Source: Nisaea acidiphila (GTDB lineage Bacteria > Pseudomonadota > Alphaproteobacteria > Thalassobaculales > Thalassobaculaceae). From it: a stretch of DNA of 64,000 nt. The notes below the pieces were generated by a model. It was not told the origin of the DNA, searched no databases, and saw only the letters and a program-made list of their open reading frames with translations. A program made the translations under genes and the position numbers. The stretch lies in NCBI RefSeq assembly GCF_024662015.1, contig NZ_CP102480.1:3652501-3716500 (forward strand), written 5' to 3'. Below, piece by piece: positions 36,279-45,651 of the stretch. Each line of letters starts with the position of its first letter. Position 1 is the stretch's first letter.

Positions 36279-37178
36279 ATGGGGCTTGGGGTCTTCATCC
36301 ATAAGGCTGACTCGATCTACGATGATAGTCCGGCTAAGCACTACCAATTTCCGAGCCAGTATCTGGGTCGGGCATCGGGGTGCTTGGGCGACTGGATCAT
36401 TTATTACGAGCCGACAAAAGTACCCAATACGCGTGGGTACTATGCGGTTGCCAAAGTATCTGAGATCGTTCCAGATCCATCTAAACAAGATCACTTTCTA
36501 GTTCTGATTGAGCCGGGGAGCTATCTGCCATTTCCTCGGCCAGTGTCGCTGACGGTGGAGGGTGAATACGTTGAGCATGGTTTGCTGAGCCCGGATGGAA
36601 AACTGACCGGTCGGGCTCAATCTGCAGTCCGTCCGCTGTCGGACGAAGATTTTTACCGTATTCTGGACATCGGATTGGGTGAGGAGACATCGGTTCTTCC
36701 GAGAGAAGCGAACGAGCCGCGAGCCTTCGAGTTTGATGAGCCCCAAACACCATTTACTCATGAGTTCGAGCGAGGTCGCATTTCCATCCTATCAACGCGC
36801 GCTGTTCGCGACCGTGTTTTTAGAGAGGTCGTGCTGCGTGCTTATGATGCGCGTTGTGCTATCAGCGGAATAAAATTGATTAACGGGGGTGGCCGAGCTG
36901 AGGTCGAGGCTGCTCATATCCAGCCAGTTGCGAACGACGGTCCAGATATTGTGAACAATGGTCTCGCGCTCTCCGGCACTGTGCACTGGATGTTCGACCG
37001 GGGCCTCATAAGTCTGGGAGATGATTTGGAGGTACTTGTTTCGCGGCAAGCGAACGACCAAGGAGCGGTACGAGCACTCATAAACAGCACGGGGCATGCG
37101 CTTCCAACAATCCGTCCATCGGATCGGCCTCATCCAAGTTTTCTCAGATGGCATCGTGATTATTGCTTCAAGCAGTAG
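36279..37178 (+). CDS. HNH endonuclease with N-terminal PUA-like domain
   Basis: A 299-residue protein. The C-terminal third is an HNH_2 domain: RAYDARCAISG with a Cys, then AEVEAAHIQPVANDGPDIVNNGLAL with the catalytic His, and HWMFDRGL with the final metal-binding His. The N-terminal 130 residues (HYQFPSQYLG, GDWIIYYEP, GYYAVAKVSEI, LIEPGSYLPF) look like a compact beta domain, possibly of the PUA/SRA type that reads modified bases. This layout is seen in modification-dependent restriction enzymes. Base composition is lower in GC than the flanks. Substrate and domain assignment at the N-terminus are inference. Confidence 0.8.
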   Translation: MGLGVFIHKADSIYDDSPAKHYQFPSQYLGRASGCLGDWIIYYEPTKVPNTRGYYAVAKVSEIVPDPSKQDHFLVLIEPGSYLPFPRPVSLTVEGEYVEHGLLSPDGKLTGRAQSAVRPLSDEDFYRILDIGLGEETSVLPREANEPRAFEFDEPQTPFTHEFERGRISILSTRAVRDRVFREVVLRAYDARCAISGIKLINGGGRAEVEAAHIQPVANDGPDIVNNGLALSGTVHWMFDRGLISLGDDLEVLVSRQANDQGAVRALINSTGHALPTIRPSDRPHPSFLRWHRDYCFKQ

Positions 37179-37188
37179 GCCTTGCTTC

Positions 37189-38175
37189 CTATCCCATCCA
37201 GTAATCGCCGTAAGCATCCGCCCATCTTTTGAAATCTTTGAAGTTCCGCTCCGGCTTCAGGTCCGGCGACCAGCCGAGCGCTTCCTTCAGGCGCGCGCTG
37301 ACGAGTAGCTGCCGGTCCGTATCTCCGTGCAGGTTCACCGTCGGCTCTTCGTTCTCTTCCGCCAGCCGCCAGGAGAAGTCCGGATAGGCACCGGCGAGCA
37401 TTTCGCACCAGTCGGCCGTGCTCCAGGCGGCGGAGCAACTGATGTTGAAGACGTCGTAGGGCCGTTCCTTGGTGTTGATCAGGCGGACCAGCGCGTCGGC
37501 AATGTCGCGGCTGTAGGTCCAGTCGCGCATGTCGCGGTAGCGCAGCGTCGCCTCGCCGCCCTTGAGCGCGATCAGTGAAGCCTGCATCTGCGGGCTGAGC
37601 GTGTCGCGCAGCCCGCTGTCGACCTCCCAGGGACCGAAGACGCCGGAGAGCCGGACGCTGAAGAGATCCATCTCCCAGAGGTCCGCCAGCCTGCGGGTGA
37701 TGCATTCCGAAGCGAACTTGGTCGTCGAATAGAGATTGTGCGGCCAGGCAGGCAGATCTTCCGACAGCGGTTTGTCGCCGAAGGCGGTCGAGCCGTAGGC
37801 AGCGGTGGAGCCGACATTGATCACGCGGGTGAGGCCGGCGTCCCGCGCCGCTTCCAGGGCGGCGGTGAAGGCCATCAGATTGACCTCGAGGATCGAGCGC
37901 GGCGCGTTCGCGTCCCGCTCCGGACCGGCGGTGACCGCGGCGGCGCAGAACATGCGATCGACCTGGTGCTCCTTCAGGACGGAGAGCAGCACGCCGTCTT
38001 CCAGGGCATCGCCGACCACCTCGACGCATTCGCCCGGTTGGTCCGCAAAGGCACGTTTGGCGGCGGGCGGCAGCTGCCGCCGGTCGAAGATGACGGCGGT
38101 TTCTCCGGTCCTGAGCAGGGTTTCCGCGATATTGAGGCCGACAAATCCGGCGCCGCCCAGAATCAGAACCGCCAT
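37189..38175 (-). CDS. NAD-dependent epimerase/dehydratase
   Basis: A 328-residue extended SDR. The NAD-binding GGAGFVGLN lies at residues 7-15, GSTAAYGS near 122 holds the catalytic Ser/Thr, and YSTTK near 150 the Tyr-Lys pair. Later come RLSGVFGPWE and DWTYSRDIADALV, both typical of sugar-nucleotide epimerases. The precise sugar is unknown. It is a single gene, divergent from the PuuE-like gene. Confidence 0.88.
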   Translation of the reverse strand: MAVLILGGAGFVGLNIAETLLRTGETAVIFDRRQLPPAAKRAFADQPGECVEVVGDALEDGVLLSVLKEHQVDRMFCAAAVTAGPERDANAPRSILEVNLMAFTAALEAARDAGLTRVINVGSTAAYGSTAFGDKPLSEDLPAWPHNLYSTTKFASECITRRLADLWEMDLFSVRLSGVFGPWEVDSGLRDTLSPQMQASLIALKGGEATLRYRDMRDWTYSRDIADALVRLINTKERPYDVFNISCSAAWSTADWCEMLAGAYPDFSWRLAEENEEPTVNLHGDTDRQLLVSARLKEALGWSPDLKPERNFKDFKRWADAYGDYWMG

Positions 38176-38308
38176 TTCTCTCTCCCATTGGTATGAACGT
38201 GGTCAGGCGAGACTAGTACGAGATCGGAAATTGCCAAATGGCACGCAAGGCATCGCAGCGCTCTCCACACCGCGCTAATCTCTACTCGCACGAAGAGGGG
38301 AGTGGCAG

Positions 38309-39214
38309 ATGAGGGCATATCCGCGCGATCTCGTGGGCTACGGGGCCAACCCGCCGGATCCGCGCTGGCCGAACGGCGCGCGGCTGGCGGTCAATTTCGT
38401 GATGAATATCGAGGAGGGCTCCGAATATTCGATCCCGGACGGGGACGGCTTCTCGGAGACCGGGCTCACGGAATCGCCGGGCTCGCCGAACGATCCGGGC
38501 AGCCGGGACCTCGCGGCGGAGTCAATGTTCGAATATGGCAGCCGGGTCGGTTTCTGGCGCCTGCTCCGGCTTTTCGAGGAGCGGGAGATGCCGGTCACCT
38601 TCTTCACCTGCGCGCTGGCAGTGGAGCGCAATCCGGAGATGGCGGCGGCGATTCGGGAAAGCGGCAACGATATCTGCTGCCACGGCTGGCGCTGGATCGA
38701 GCATTTCAAACTCTCCCGCGAGGAAGAGCGCGACCATATTCGCAAAGCGGTCGCATCCCTGCAGAAGACGATCGGGGAGCGTCCGCTCGGCTGGTACTGC
38801 CGGCACGGTCCCGGCGAGGCGACGCGTGAGCTGCTGGTGGAGGAGGGCGGCTTTCTCTATGACAGCGATGCCTATAACGACGAGCTGCCTTACTGGACCG
38901 AAGCCGGTGGGAAGCCTCATCTCGTGGTGCCCTATTCCCTGGTCCATAACGACTCGAAGTTTTCCCGCGGCTGGCTCAATACCGGGCGGCAGTTCTTCGA
39001 GTTCATCCAGGACGGCTTCGACATGCTTTACGAGGAAGGCGCGACCCAGCCGAAACTGATGTCCATCGGCCTGCATACGCGGCTCATCGGGCATCCGGCG
39101 CGGGCCGCCGGCCTCGCGCGCCTGCTCGACTACATCCAGCGTTTCGAGGACGTCTGGGTGACCGGGCGGCTCGACATCGCGCGGCACTGGCGCGAGACCC
39201 ATCCGGCGCCCTAG
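38309..39214 (+). CDS. Polysaccharide-deacetylase-fold protein, PuuE allantoinase-like
   Basis: A 301-residue NodB-type hydrolase. The N-terminus YPRDLVGYGANPPDPRWPNGARLAVNFVMNIEEGSE is, in pieces, that of PuuE, the metal-independent allantoinase of purine degradation. Further landmarks are TFFTCALAVERNP, CHGWRWIEHF near residue 125, and SIGLHTRLIGHPARA near 255. It likely hydrolyses allantoin to allantoate. No other ureide gene is nearby, so a related cyclic-amide substrate is also possible. Confidence 0.85.
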   Translation: MRAYPRDLVGYGANPPDPRWPNGARLAVNFVMNIEEGSEYSIPDGDGFSETGLTESPGSPNDPGSRDLAAESMFEYGSRVGFWRLLRLFEEREMPVTFFTCALAVERNPEMAAAIRESGNDICCHGWRWIEHFKLSREEERDHIRKAVASLQKTIGERPLGWYCRHGPGEATRELLVEEGGFLYDSDAYNDELPYWTEAGGKPHLVVPYSLVHNDSKFSRGWLNTGRQFFEFIQDGFDMLYEEGATQPKLMSIGLHTRLIGHPARAAGLARLLDYIQRFEDVWVTGRLDIARHWRETHPAP

Positions 39215-39325
39215 CGGCCCGGGGAGTATCCGACAGCACGACCTGGCGCGTCGCCGGCCAACTTCCTCGTCACGAAATGCGGATTTGCTGCGTCAAAAAG
39301 CAAACCCGTATTTCCGGAGGTTGCG

Positions 39326-40402
39326 ATGCCGAGCCCCACCAATCCGATTTCTGCTGTCCGTCGTCTTTGCCTGTTTCTCGCCGTGCCGACGATCCTTTGT
39401 TGGCCCGCTGCCGCGTTCGGAGATGACGTCGTGGTCACGGTGACGCGGGTGGGCGCGGCGGAACTGCCGAATGTGGTCACCGGCATGCGGCAGATTTTCC
39501 AGGCGGCGGCGACCTGTGACGGCAATCCGGCGGAGATCGACGCGGTGGCTTGGAGCACGAACGGGGGCAGTCCCGTCGCCGGGTATAACGTCTCTCTCAA
39601 TTCGGGCGCCGTGCAGCAACTGGGCGATATGACGGCCAACCCTCAGTCGCTCTATTTTTCCGCTCGGGCGGACGCGGTGACGGTGACCGCGGCGGCGACC
39701 GTGACCTGCGGCCAGGTGCAGCAGGTAAATGGCAGCCTGGACGTTCAGATCTATGGGGCCATTCTTGACACACAAACCACGGAAGACCTGACAATTGGCA
39801 ATGTCGTGGCAAGCAATAAGCCTGATTTTCCAGGGGGCGCCGCCATCGTGATCGAGCTTACCGGAGCCGATGACGGTCCTGGAATATACGGCGACGCGGC
39901 CATCGAGCTTGACGAGGAGATCGAGGATCTGGGCGGGACCTTCTCTATTTTTCAGGTGATCGCGTCAGACAACAGCTCGCTGACCTACGGCGACCCAGAC
40001 ACCAAGGCGTGTCTGGTCTACACGGACGCGCTCGACCACGAGCCCGGCGGCGTGCCCTATGAATCAGAGGCTTTGGATGATGGTCTGGCGTCCATCGAAT
40101 ATCAGGATTCGCCGAACAATCACTTCTTCCTCCACACATATCCGGACATCACCGAGACGGTGATCGATCTCTCATTCGTCACCACTCTGATGTATCTCCC
40201 GCCCGGCGTGACGTCGATTTACGTTCCGGTCGCCAAAGCGAGCTGGAGCTTCAGCGGCACCGGTACGCCGCAAGCGGGGAATTATGCCATCTGGAACACT
40301 GCGAATGTCGCACGGAATGCGAACGACTTCGCCGCTTCGAACGATTTCCCGACATGGGATGCTGACGGCACCGTCGCGCAAATGAACTGGCAACCCTGCT
40401 AA
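39326..40402 (+). CDS. Secreted protein of unknown function
   Basis: A 358-residue protein with a signal peptide (RRLCLFLAVPTILCWPAAAFG, cleavage near residue 32). The mature chain is acidic, rich in Ala, Thr and Asp, and poor in Lys. It looks all-beta: DDVVVTVTRVG, VTVTAAATVTCG, and VIVELTG-like strands. Three cysteines are visible in the mature part. I recognise no domain. It stands alone with its own short leader. An extracellular or periplasmic beta-sandwich is the most that can be said. Confidence 0.65.
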   Translation: MPSPTNPISAVRRLCLFLAVPTILCWPAAAFGDDVVVTVTRVGAAELPNVVTGMRQIFQAAATCDGNPAEIDAVAWSTNGGSPVAGYNVSLNSGAVQQLGDMTANPQSLYFSARADAVTVTAAATVTCGQVQQVNGSLDVQIYGAILDTQTTEDLTIGNVVASNKPDFPGGAAIVIELTGADDGPGIYGDAAIELDEEIEDLGGTFSIFQVIASDNSSLTYGDPDTKACLVYTDALDHEPGGVPYESEALDDGLASIEYQDSPNNHFFLHTYPDITETVIDLSFVTTLMYLPPGVTSIYVPVAKASWSFSGTGTPQAGNYAIWNTANVARNANDFAASNDFPTWDADGTVAQMNWQPC

Positions 40403-40433
40403 CGACGGCGTCTCTGCGCGCCGGAGGAGTTTG

Positions 40434-41066
40434 CTATTCCGGCGCGTGCGCCTTCATGAAGCCGTCGACCGCGTCCTCGATCGTCGCGAAGGCCTCTTCC
40501 CGGCTCCAGTCGCAGGAGCCGGAGAACAGGGTCTGGATCATAAATGGGCCGGCGACTATGCCCTGGAACTGGGCCGCCGCGATGACCGGGTCGCTTTTCT
40601 TCATCAGGCCCTTGGTCTGCATGGCCTGGAAATAGTCCGCCAACTCGTCCCGCATCTTGCCGGGGCCTTCGTTCCAGAAGGTCTGGCCGATCAGCGGGAA
40701 CTGCTCGACCTCGCCGATCACCGTGCGCATCAGGCGCATTTTTTCCACGTCGGTGACCTTTGAGAGAATGAGCTGAGCGCTCAGCACCAGAACCGTCCGG
40801 TAATCCGCCGAAAAATCGATGTCGTCCGGCGTCGGTTCTCCGAAACCCTGGCAGAGGCCGCTCATAACCGAGCAGAACAGGTCCTCCTTGCTCTCGAAGT
40901 AACTGTAGACCGTCCGCTTCGAGACATTGGCCTCGGCCGCCACCTTGTCCATCGAGGTGACTTCGTACCCCTGTTCCGTGAACAGCTTGCAGGCCGCGTC
41001 AACGATTTGCCGCTGTTTCTCGGTCAACGGCCCTTTTTCCGAAAAAATCTGCTCAGCCTGCGCCAT
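40434..41066 (-). CDS. TetR-family transcriptional regulator
   Basis: A 210-residue repressor. The N-terminal HTH reads RQIVDAACKLFTEQGYEVTSMDKVAAEANVSKRTVYSYFESKEDLF over about residues 19-64, in the canonical TetR pattern. The C-terminal ligand domain resembles the AcrR/TetR_C type (FWNEGPGKMRDELADYF). It is divergent from an RND transporter operon, with two inverted repeats in the gap, so it probably represses that operon and itself. Confidence 0.92.
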   Translation of the reverse strand: MAQAEQIFSEKGPLTEKQRQIVDAACKLFTEQGYEVTSMDKVAAEANVSKRTVYSYFESKEDLFCSVMSGLCQGFGEPTPDDIDFSADYRTVLVLSAQLILSKVTDVEKMRLMRTVIGEVEQFPLIGQTFWNEGPGKMRDELADYFQAMQTKGLMKKSDPVIAAAQFQGIVAGPFMIQTLFSGSCDWSREEAFATIEDAVDGFMKAHAPE

Positions 41067-41095
41067 TGCTTCTTGAAGTGGTCCAGTACACTACC

Positions 41096-41126
41096 TAGTT
41101 TACGGAAACTACACTGTGCAGTGTAG
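41096..41126. promoter_or_regulatory. Two overlapping inverted repeats, candidate TetR operators
   Basis: TAGTTT-ACGG-AAACTA at 41096-41111 and CTACACTG-TG-CAGTGTAG at 41109-41126 are both exact inverted repeats. They lie in the 115-base gap between the TetR gene and the RND gene, 30-85 bases from each start. Size and position suit TetR-type dimers. Confidence 0.65.
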
Positions 41127-41181
41127 ATGGTTTGTATCGCTTCCAATACAATAGCACGTTTCGTGCGCGTAGGAGGGGCCT

Positions 41182-43545
41182 ATGTCGGAAGAGCGTTCCG
41201 CTATGCGAAAGTCCAATTGGGTGACGGATTACGCCCAATGGCTTATCCGGTGGCGCTGGGCGGTGATTGCCGCGTCCATTCTCATTGCGTTCGCCGCTGC
41301 GGCGGGTGGGCAGTTTCTCACTTTCTCGACGGACTACCGGGTCTTTTTCAGTAAAGAGAACCCGCAGCTCCAGGCCTTCGAAAGCCTGCAGCGCATCTAT
41401 TTGAAGGAAGACAATATTTCCCTCGTCCTGCAGCCGGACGAGGGGGAAGTGTTCCAACCGGAAGTGCTTTCGGCGATCCGGACTCTGACGGAACAGGCGT
41501 GGAAGACGCCTTATGCTACGCGGGTCGACAGTCTGACCAACTTCCAGAACAGCACGGCGGAGCAGGACGACCTGATCGTCGACGATCTGGTTCCCGGCGA
41601 CAGTCCGCTCGACGGTGCGGATATTAACCGGATCCGGGCAGCCGCTCTGGCTGAGCCGTTGCTCATCGACCGTATCATCTCTCCCGATGCGCGGACGACG
41701 ATGGTCAACATCACCATCACGCTGCCGCAGAAAAAGTTGACCGAAACACCGGAAGCGATGGCCTATGTGGATGAGGTCGTCGGCGCGTTCCGGGCGGCGC
41801 ATCCGGACATCACCCTCGCGGTGACCGGGTCGGTGGCGCTGAATAATTCTTTCTCCGTGTCGGCTCAGCAGGACATGCAGACCCTGATTCCGATCATGTA
41901 CGGGGTGCTGCTGCTAGTCATGGCGATCCTGCTGCGCTCGGTTTCAGGGACGATCGCGACCTTGGCCGTAATCGCGTTCTCCGCCATGAGTGCGATGGGG
42001 CTTGCCGGCTGGGTCGGCATTCAGCTGACACCACCGTCGGTAACCGCGCCGACCATCATCCTCACACTGGCGATCGCGGACTCCGTGCACATCCTCATCA
42101 GCATGTTTCACGGCATGCGGCGCGGCCTGGAAAAGCGCACCGCGCTGGTGGAGAGCCTCCGGATCAACTTCCAGCCGGTCTTCCTCACCAGCCTCACCAC
42201 GGTGATCGGCTTCGCCAGCCTGAATTTCTCGGACGCACCGCCGTTCCGCGATCTCGGCAACATCACGGCGATGGGTGTCGTCGCCGCCTGGTTCTTCTCG
42301 ATCGCCTTTCTGCCGGCTCTGATGGCCGTGCTGCCGGTGCGCGTGAAGGTCCGGGCCGAAGAAGGCGGCGCGGCGATGGAGCGGCTTGCCGAATTCGTCA
42401 TCGCCCGGCGCGGCCAGGTGATGTTCGGAACGCTGGCGCTCGTCGCGCTTTTTGCCGTCTTCATTCCGCGGATCGAGCTGAACGACCAGTTCGTTAAGTA
42501 TTTCGACGAGAGCATCCCGTTCCGCAACGACACGGACTGGGCGATGGAGCACCTCTCGGGGATCTACCAGGCCCAATGGTCCGTACCGGCAGCCGGCAGC
42601 GGCGGCGTTTCCGATCCGGATTATCTGGAGCGGCTTCAGGCTTTCACCGAGTTCCTGCGTGCGCGGGACGAGGTGGTGCATGTCCAGACCCTGACGGACA
42701 TCTTCAAGCGCCTGAACAAGAACATGCACGGCGACAATCCGGATTGGTACAGCCTGCCGGAGGAACGCGATCTCGCGGCGCAGTATTTGCTGCTCTTCGA
42801 GATGTCGCTGCCGTTCGGTCTCGATCTCAACAACCAAGTCAATGTCGACAAGTCCGCCGTCCGGGTGATCGCCACTCTGGAGAACATCACGACCAACGAG
42901 CTCCGCGCCCTCGACGAGGAGTCGTCGGCCTGGCTCTCCGAGAACTTCCCTAGCGCGGCCGAGACACGGGCTTCGGGGCCGTTCGTCATGTTCGCCTATA
43001 TTGCAGAGCGCAATATCGAGGGCATGTTGACCGGAACCTTTCTCGCCTTCGTGCTGATTTCCCTCACGCTGACCATCGCACTTCGAAGCGTGAAACTCGG
43101 CGCGATCTCGCTCGCCCCGAATCTCCTGCCGGCGGCAATGGCCTTCGGCCTCTGGGGGCTCACGGTCGGCGAGGTCGGCATGGCGTCCTCGGTGGTCACG
43201 GCGACCAGTCTCGGCATTATCGTCGATGCGACCGTGCACTTCCTCTCGAAATACCGGCGGGCCAGGGTCGAGAAGGGGAACGATGCGGAAGATGCGGTCC
43301 GTTACGCCTTCTCGACTGTCGGGACGGCGCTCTGGGTGACGACCGCGATCCTGGTGGCCGGTTTCGCAGTGCTCTCGCTCTCGACTTTCAAGATCAACGG
43401 GTCGATGGGGCTGCTGACCGCAATCACCCTGGTCATGGCCATCGTCATCGACTTCCTCCTTTTGCCGGCCCTGCTTCTTCTGCTGGACGGCCGGCGCAAC
43501 AAACGGGAAGCCGGGAAGGCTCCCCTTGCTCAAGCTGCGGAGTAG
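41182..43545 (+). CDS. RND/MMPL-family transporter
   Basis: A 787-residue inner-membrane protein with two duplicated halves, each an initial helix, a large periplasmic loop and a bundle of helices. The first helix is WRWAVIAASILIAFAAAAGG. Membrane blocks occur near 225-380 (LIPIMYGVLLLVMAIL, TIILTLAIADSVHILISMFHG) and near 620-775 (TGTFLAFVLISLTLTIALRS, GIIVDATVHFLSKYRRA). The Asp in the IADSVH/IVDATVH helices is typical of proton-driven RND/MMPL pumps. It heads an operon with a LolA-like protein and an outer-membrane barrel. The ATG has AGGAGGGG upstream. Confidence 0.92.
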   Translation: MSEERSAMRKSNWVTDYAQWLIRWRWAVIAASILIAFAAAAGGQFLTFSTDYRVFFSKENPQLQAFESLQRIYLKEDNISLVLQPDEGEVFQPEVLSAIRTLTEQAWKTPYATRVDSLTNFQNSTAEQDDLIVDDLVPGDSPLDGADINRIRAAALAEPLLIDRIISPDARTTMVNITITLPQKKLTETPEAMAYVDEVVGAFRAAHPDITLAVTGSVALNNSFSVSAQQDMQTLIPIMYGVLLLVMAILLRSVSGTIATLAVIAFSAMSAMGLAGWVGIQLTPPSVTAPTIILTLAIADSVHILISMFHGMRRGLEKRTALVESLRINFQPVFLTSLTTVIGFASLNFSDAPPFRDLGNITAMGVVAAWFFSIAFLPALMAVLPVRVKVRAEEGGAAMERLAEFVIARRGQVMFGTLALVALFAVFIPRIELNDQFVKYFDESIPFRNDTDWAMEHLSGIYQAQWSVPAAGSGGVSDPDYLERLQAFTEFLRARDEVVHVQTLTDIFKRLNKNMHGDNPDWYSLPEERDLAAQYLLLFEMSLPFGLDLNNQVNVDKSAVRVIATLENITTNELRALDEESSAWLSENFPSAAETRASGPFVMFAYIAERNIEGMLTGTFLAFVLISLTLTIALRSVKLGAISLAPNLLPAAMAFGLWGLTVGEVGMASSVVTATSLGIIVDATVHFLSKYRRARVEKGNDAEDAVRYAFSTVGTALWVTTAILVAGFAVLSLSTFKINGSMGLLTAITLVMAIVIDFLLLPALLLLLDGRRNKREAGKAPLAQAAE

Positions 43546-43550
43546 GAACA

Positions 43551-44363
43551 ATGGGAAAACTGAAGCGCATTCTTGCCCTGACCGTCCTCGCCATCAGTCC
43601 GGTACTGCAATCGGCTTACGCGGAAACGCCGGAAGAAAAAGGCCTCGCTATAGCCGAGGAAACCGACCGGCGGGATCTCGGATGGGGGGACAGCGACGTC
43701 GTCATGCAGATGACCCTGCGCAATGCCGAAGGGGAGAGCAGTGTACGGGATCTTCGCCTGCGCTCCCTTGAGGTGCCGGAAAGAAAGGCCGGCGACAAGA
43801 GCATCACCGTCTTTTACAAGCCCAGGGATATCGAAGGCACCGCCTTCCTCTCCCACACCAAGATTCTCGATCCCGACGACCAGTGGCTCTACTTGCCCGC
43901 GCTAAAGCGTGTGAAGCGGATCTCCTCGAAGAACAAGTCCGGCCCATTCGTCGGCTCGGAGTTCGCCTACGAGGACCTGGTGAGCCAGGAAGTCGATCGC
44001 TATGCCTACAAATGGCTTCGTGATGAGGCCTGCGGCGAGGCGGCGCCGGATAGAGAGTGTTTCGTGGTCGAGCGCACCCCGCTTTACGAGCATTCCGGCT
44101 ACACAAAACAGATCAGCTGGATCGACAAGCAGGATTACCAGCCGCGCAAGCTGGAGTTCTATGACCGCAAGGACGCGCTGCTGAAGACCCTGCTGATGCT
44201 CGACTACAAGCAGTATCGCGGACAGTATTGGCGGACGCACCGGATGGATATGGTCAATCACCAGACTGGCAAGTCGACCACGCTGACCTTCGAGGATTAC
44301 AGCTTCCAGGTCGGACTTTCCGAAGACGATTTCGTGAAGAACCGGCTGAAGCGCGTGCAATGA
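43551..44363 (+). CDS. Outer membrane lipoprotein-sorting-like protein (LolA-like fold)
   Basis: A 270-residue periplasmic protein with a signal peptide (KRILALTVLAISPVLQSAYA, cleavage near residue 24). The mature part has the pattern of PF17131-type proteins: DVVMQMTLRNAEGESSVRDLRLRS, LSHTKILDPDDQWLYLPALKRVKRI, SGPFVGSEFAYEDL and a late WRTHRMDMVNHQTGKST. This half-barrel fold carries lipids across the periplasm. It starts five bases after the RND gene and overlaps the next, which suggests a relay between inner and outer membrane. Confidence 0.86.
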   Translation: MGKLKRILALTVLAISPVLQSAYAETPEEKGLAIAEETDRRDLGWGDSDVVMQMTLRNAEGESSVRDLRLRSLEVPERKAGDKSITVFYKPRDIEGTAFLSHTKILDPDDQWLYLPALKRVKRISSKNKSGPFVGSEFAYEDLVSQEVDRYAYKWLRDEACGEAAPDRECFVVERTPLYEHSGYTKQISWIDKQDYQPRKLEFYDRKDALLKTLLMLDYKQYRGQYWRTHRMDMVNHQTGKSTTLTFEDYSFQVGLSEDDFVKNRLKRVQ

Positions 44364-45580
44364 CTGCCGGGTCCTTCTCCAAATGGGCGGCGGGGCTTTG
44401 CCTCGCCGCCGCTTCTTTGCCTGCCGTGGCCGAGGAGCCCCGTTTCGACGCAACGCTTGAGGTCGGTGCGGAGCTCAGGCTGTTCCCGAACAGCCCGGCT
44501 TTTCCCGTCCAGCGCGATAGGGCGGTCAGCCCTTCGATCTATTTTGAGCCCGAGTTCACCGCCGACTGGAACGGCGGAGACGACCGGTTGACCCTGGTCC
44601 CCTTCGCCCGGCTCGACCGGGATGACGACCGGCGCACGCATGCCGATCTTCGAGAGGCCAACTGGCTGCACATCGGCGAGGGCTACGATCTCGTGGTTGG
44701 TGCCGACAAGGTGTTCTGGGGGGTGACCGAATCCCGTCACCTGGTCGACATCATCAACCAGAGCGATGCGCTTGAAGATATCGATCAGGAGGACAAGCTG
44801 GGCCAGCCCATGGTTCAGATCGCGGTGCCGCGCGACTGGGGCACCACCAGCCTCTTCGTCATGCCGTATTTCCGCGAGCGGACTTTCCCCGACCGGCGCG
44901 CGCGTCTCAGCGGCGGTGTGCGCGTCGACAGCAGCGCGAGCTACGATTCAGACGCAGAGGAATTTAATCCGGACATTGCGCTCAGATGGGCCCATGTGAT
45001 CGGCGATTTCGATATCGGGCTATCCCATTTCCACGGCACCAGCCGGGAACCGCGTTTGCTGCAGAACGATCCCTCGGACGCGGTGAACCTGACGCCGCAT
45101 TACGACCTGATCGACCAAACCGGCCTCGACCTGCAATACACCACCGATGCCTGGCTCTGGAAACTTGAGGCGATCGGAAGGGCCGGCCACGGCGACTATT
45201 TCGGTGCCGCCGTCGCGGGCTTCGAATACACCCTCTTCGGCATCGCCGAGACCGACATGGATCTCGGTTTTCTTGCTGAGTACCAGTATGACGGCCGGGA
45301 CGAGGGTGGCGACGCGCCCGGCGTGCTTGCCAATAACGACACCTTCCTTGGTGCGCGTTTGACTCTGAACGATGTGGACGACAGCTCGCTCCTCGCAGGC
45401 GCGGTCGTCGACAACGAGGACGGTTCGACTCTGCTTTCGCTAGAGGCCGAGCGTCGGATCGGAGATGCCTGGAAGGTAGAAGCCGTGGCGCGGTTCTTCG
45501 TCAACACGGATGAGAGAAATCCGCTTCACGGATACGACCGGGACGATTTCGTCAGTCTGACGCTGATTCGCTATTTTTAA
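44360..45580 (+). CDS. Outer-membrane beta-barrel protein
   Basis: A 406-residue protein with a signal peptide (GLCLAAASLPAVAEE). Alternating hydrophobic strands run throughout, for example RLTLVPFARLDR, NWLHIGEGYDLVVGADKVFWGV, LDLQYTTDAWLWKLEAIGRAG and a C-terminal strand ending SLTLIRYF with the terminal Phe required for BAM recognition. The ATG overlaps the LolA-like stop in ATGA. It probably gives the outer-membrane exit or acceptor for the RND/LolA-like relay. No close porin family is recognised. Confidence 0.82.
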   Translation: MTAGSFSKWAAGLCLAAASLPAVAEEPRFDATLEVGAELRLFPNSPAFPVQRDRAVSPSIYFEPEFTADWNGGDDRLTLVPFARLDRDDDRRTHADLREANWLHIGEGYDLVVGADKVFWGVTESRHLVDIINQSDALEDIDQEDKLGQPMVQIAVPRDWGTTSLFVMPYFRERTFPDRRARLSGGVRVDSSASYDSDAEEFNPDIALRWAHVIGDFDIGLSHFHGTSREPRLLQNDPSDAVNLTPHYDLIDQTGLDLQYTTDAWLWKLEAIGRAGHGDYFGAAVAGFEYTLFGIAETDMDLGFLAEYQYDGRDEGGDAPGVLANNDTFLGARLTLNDVDDSSLLAGAVVDNEDGSTLLSLEAERRIGDAWKVEAVARFFVNTDERNPLHGYDRDDFVSLTLIRYF

Positions 45581-45589
45581 GATTTCCGA

Positions 45590-45628
45590 ACAAAAAATTT
45601 GACCGGCAACGTGATATTGCCGGTCAAA
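45590..45628 (-). terminator. Intrinsic terminator of the 68-residue gene on the minus strand
   Basis: TTTGACCGGCAA at 45598-45609 pairs with TTGCCGGTCAAA at 45617-45628 around a seven-base loop. Read on the minus strand the stem is followed directly by a T-run. On the plus strand no T-run follows, so the element mainly serves the minus-strand gene, though the hairpin also lies after the barrel gene. Confidence 0.8.
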
Positions 45629-45651
45629 TCGACAGCCCTTTCCGTAAGGGA

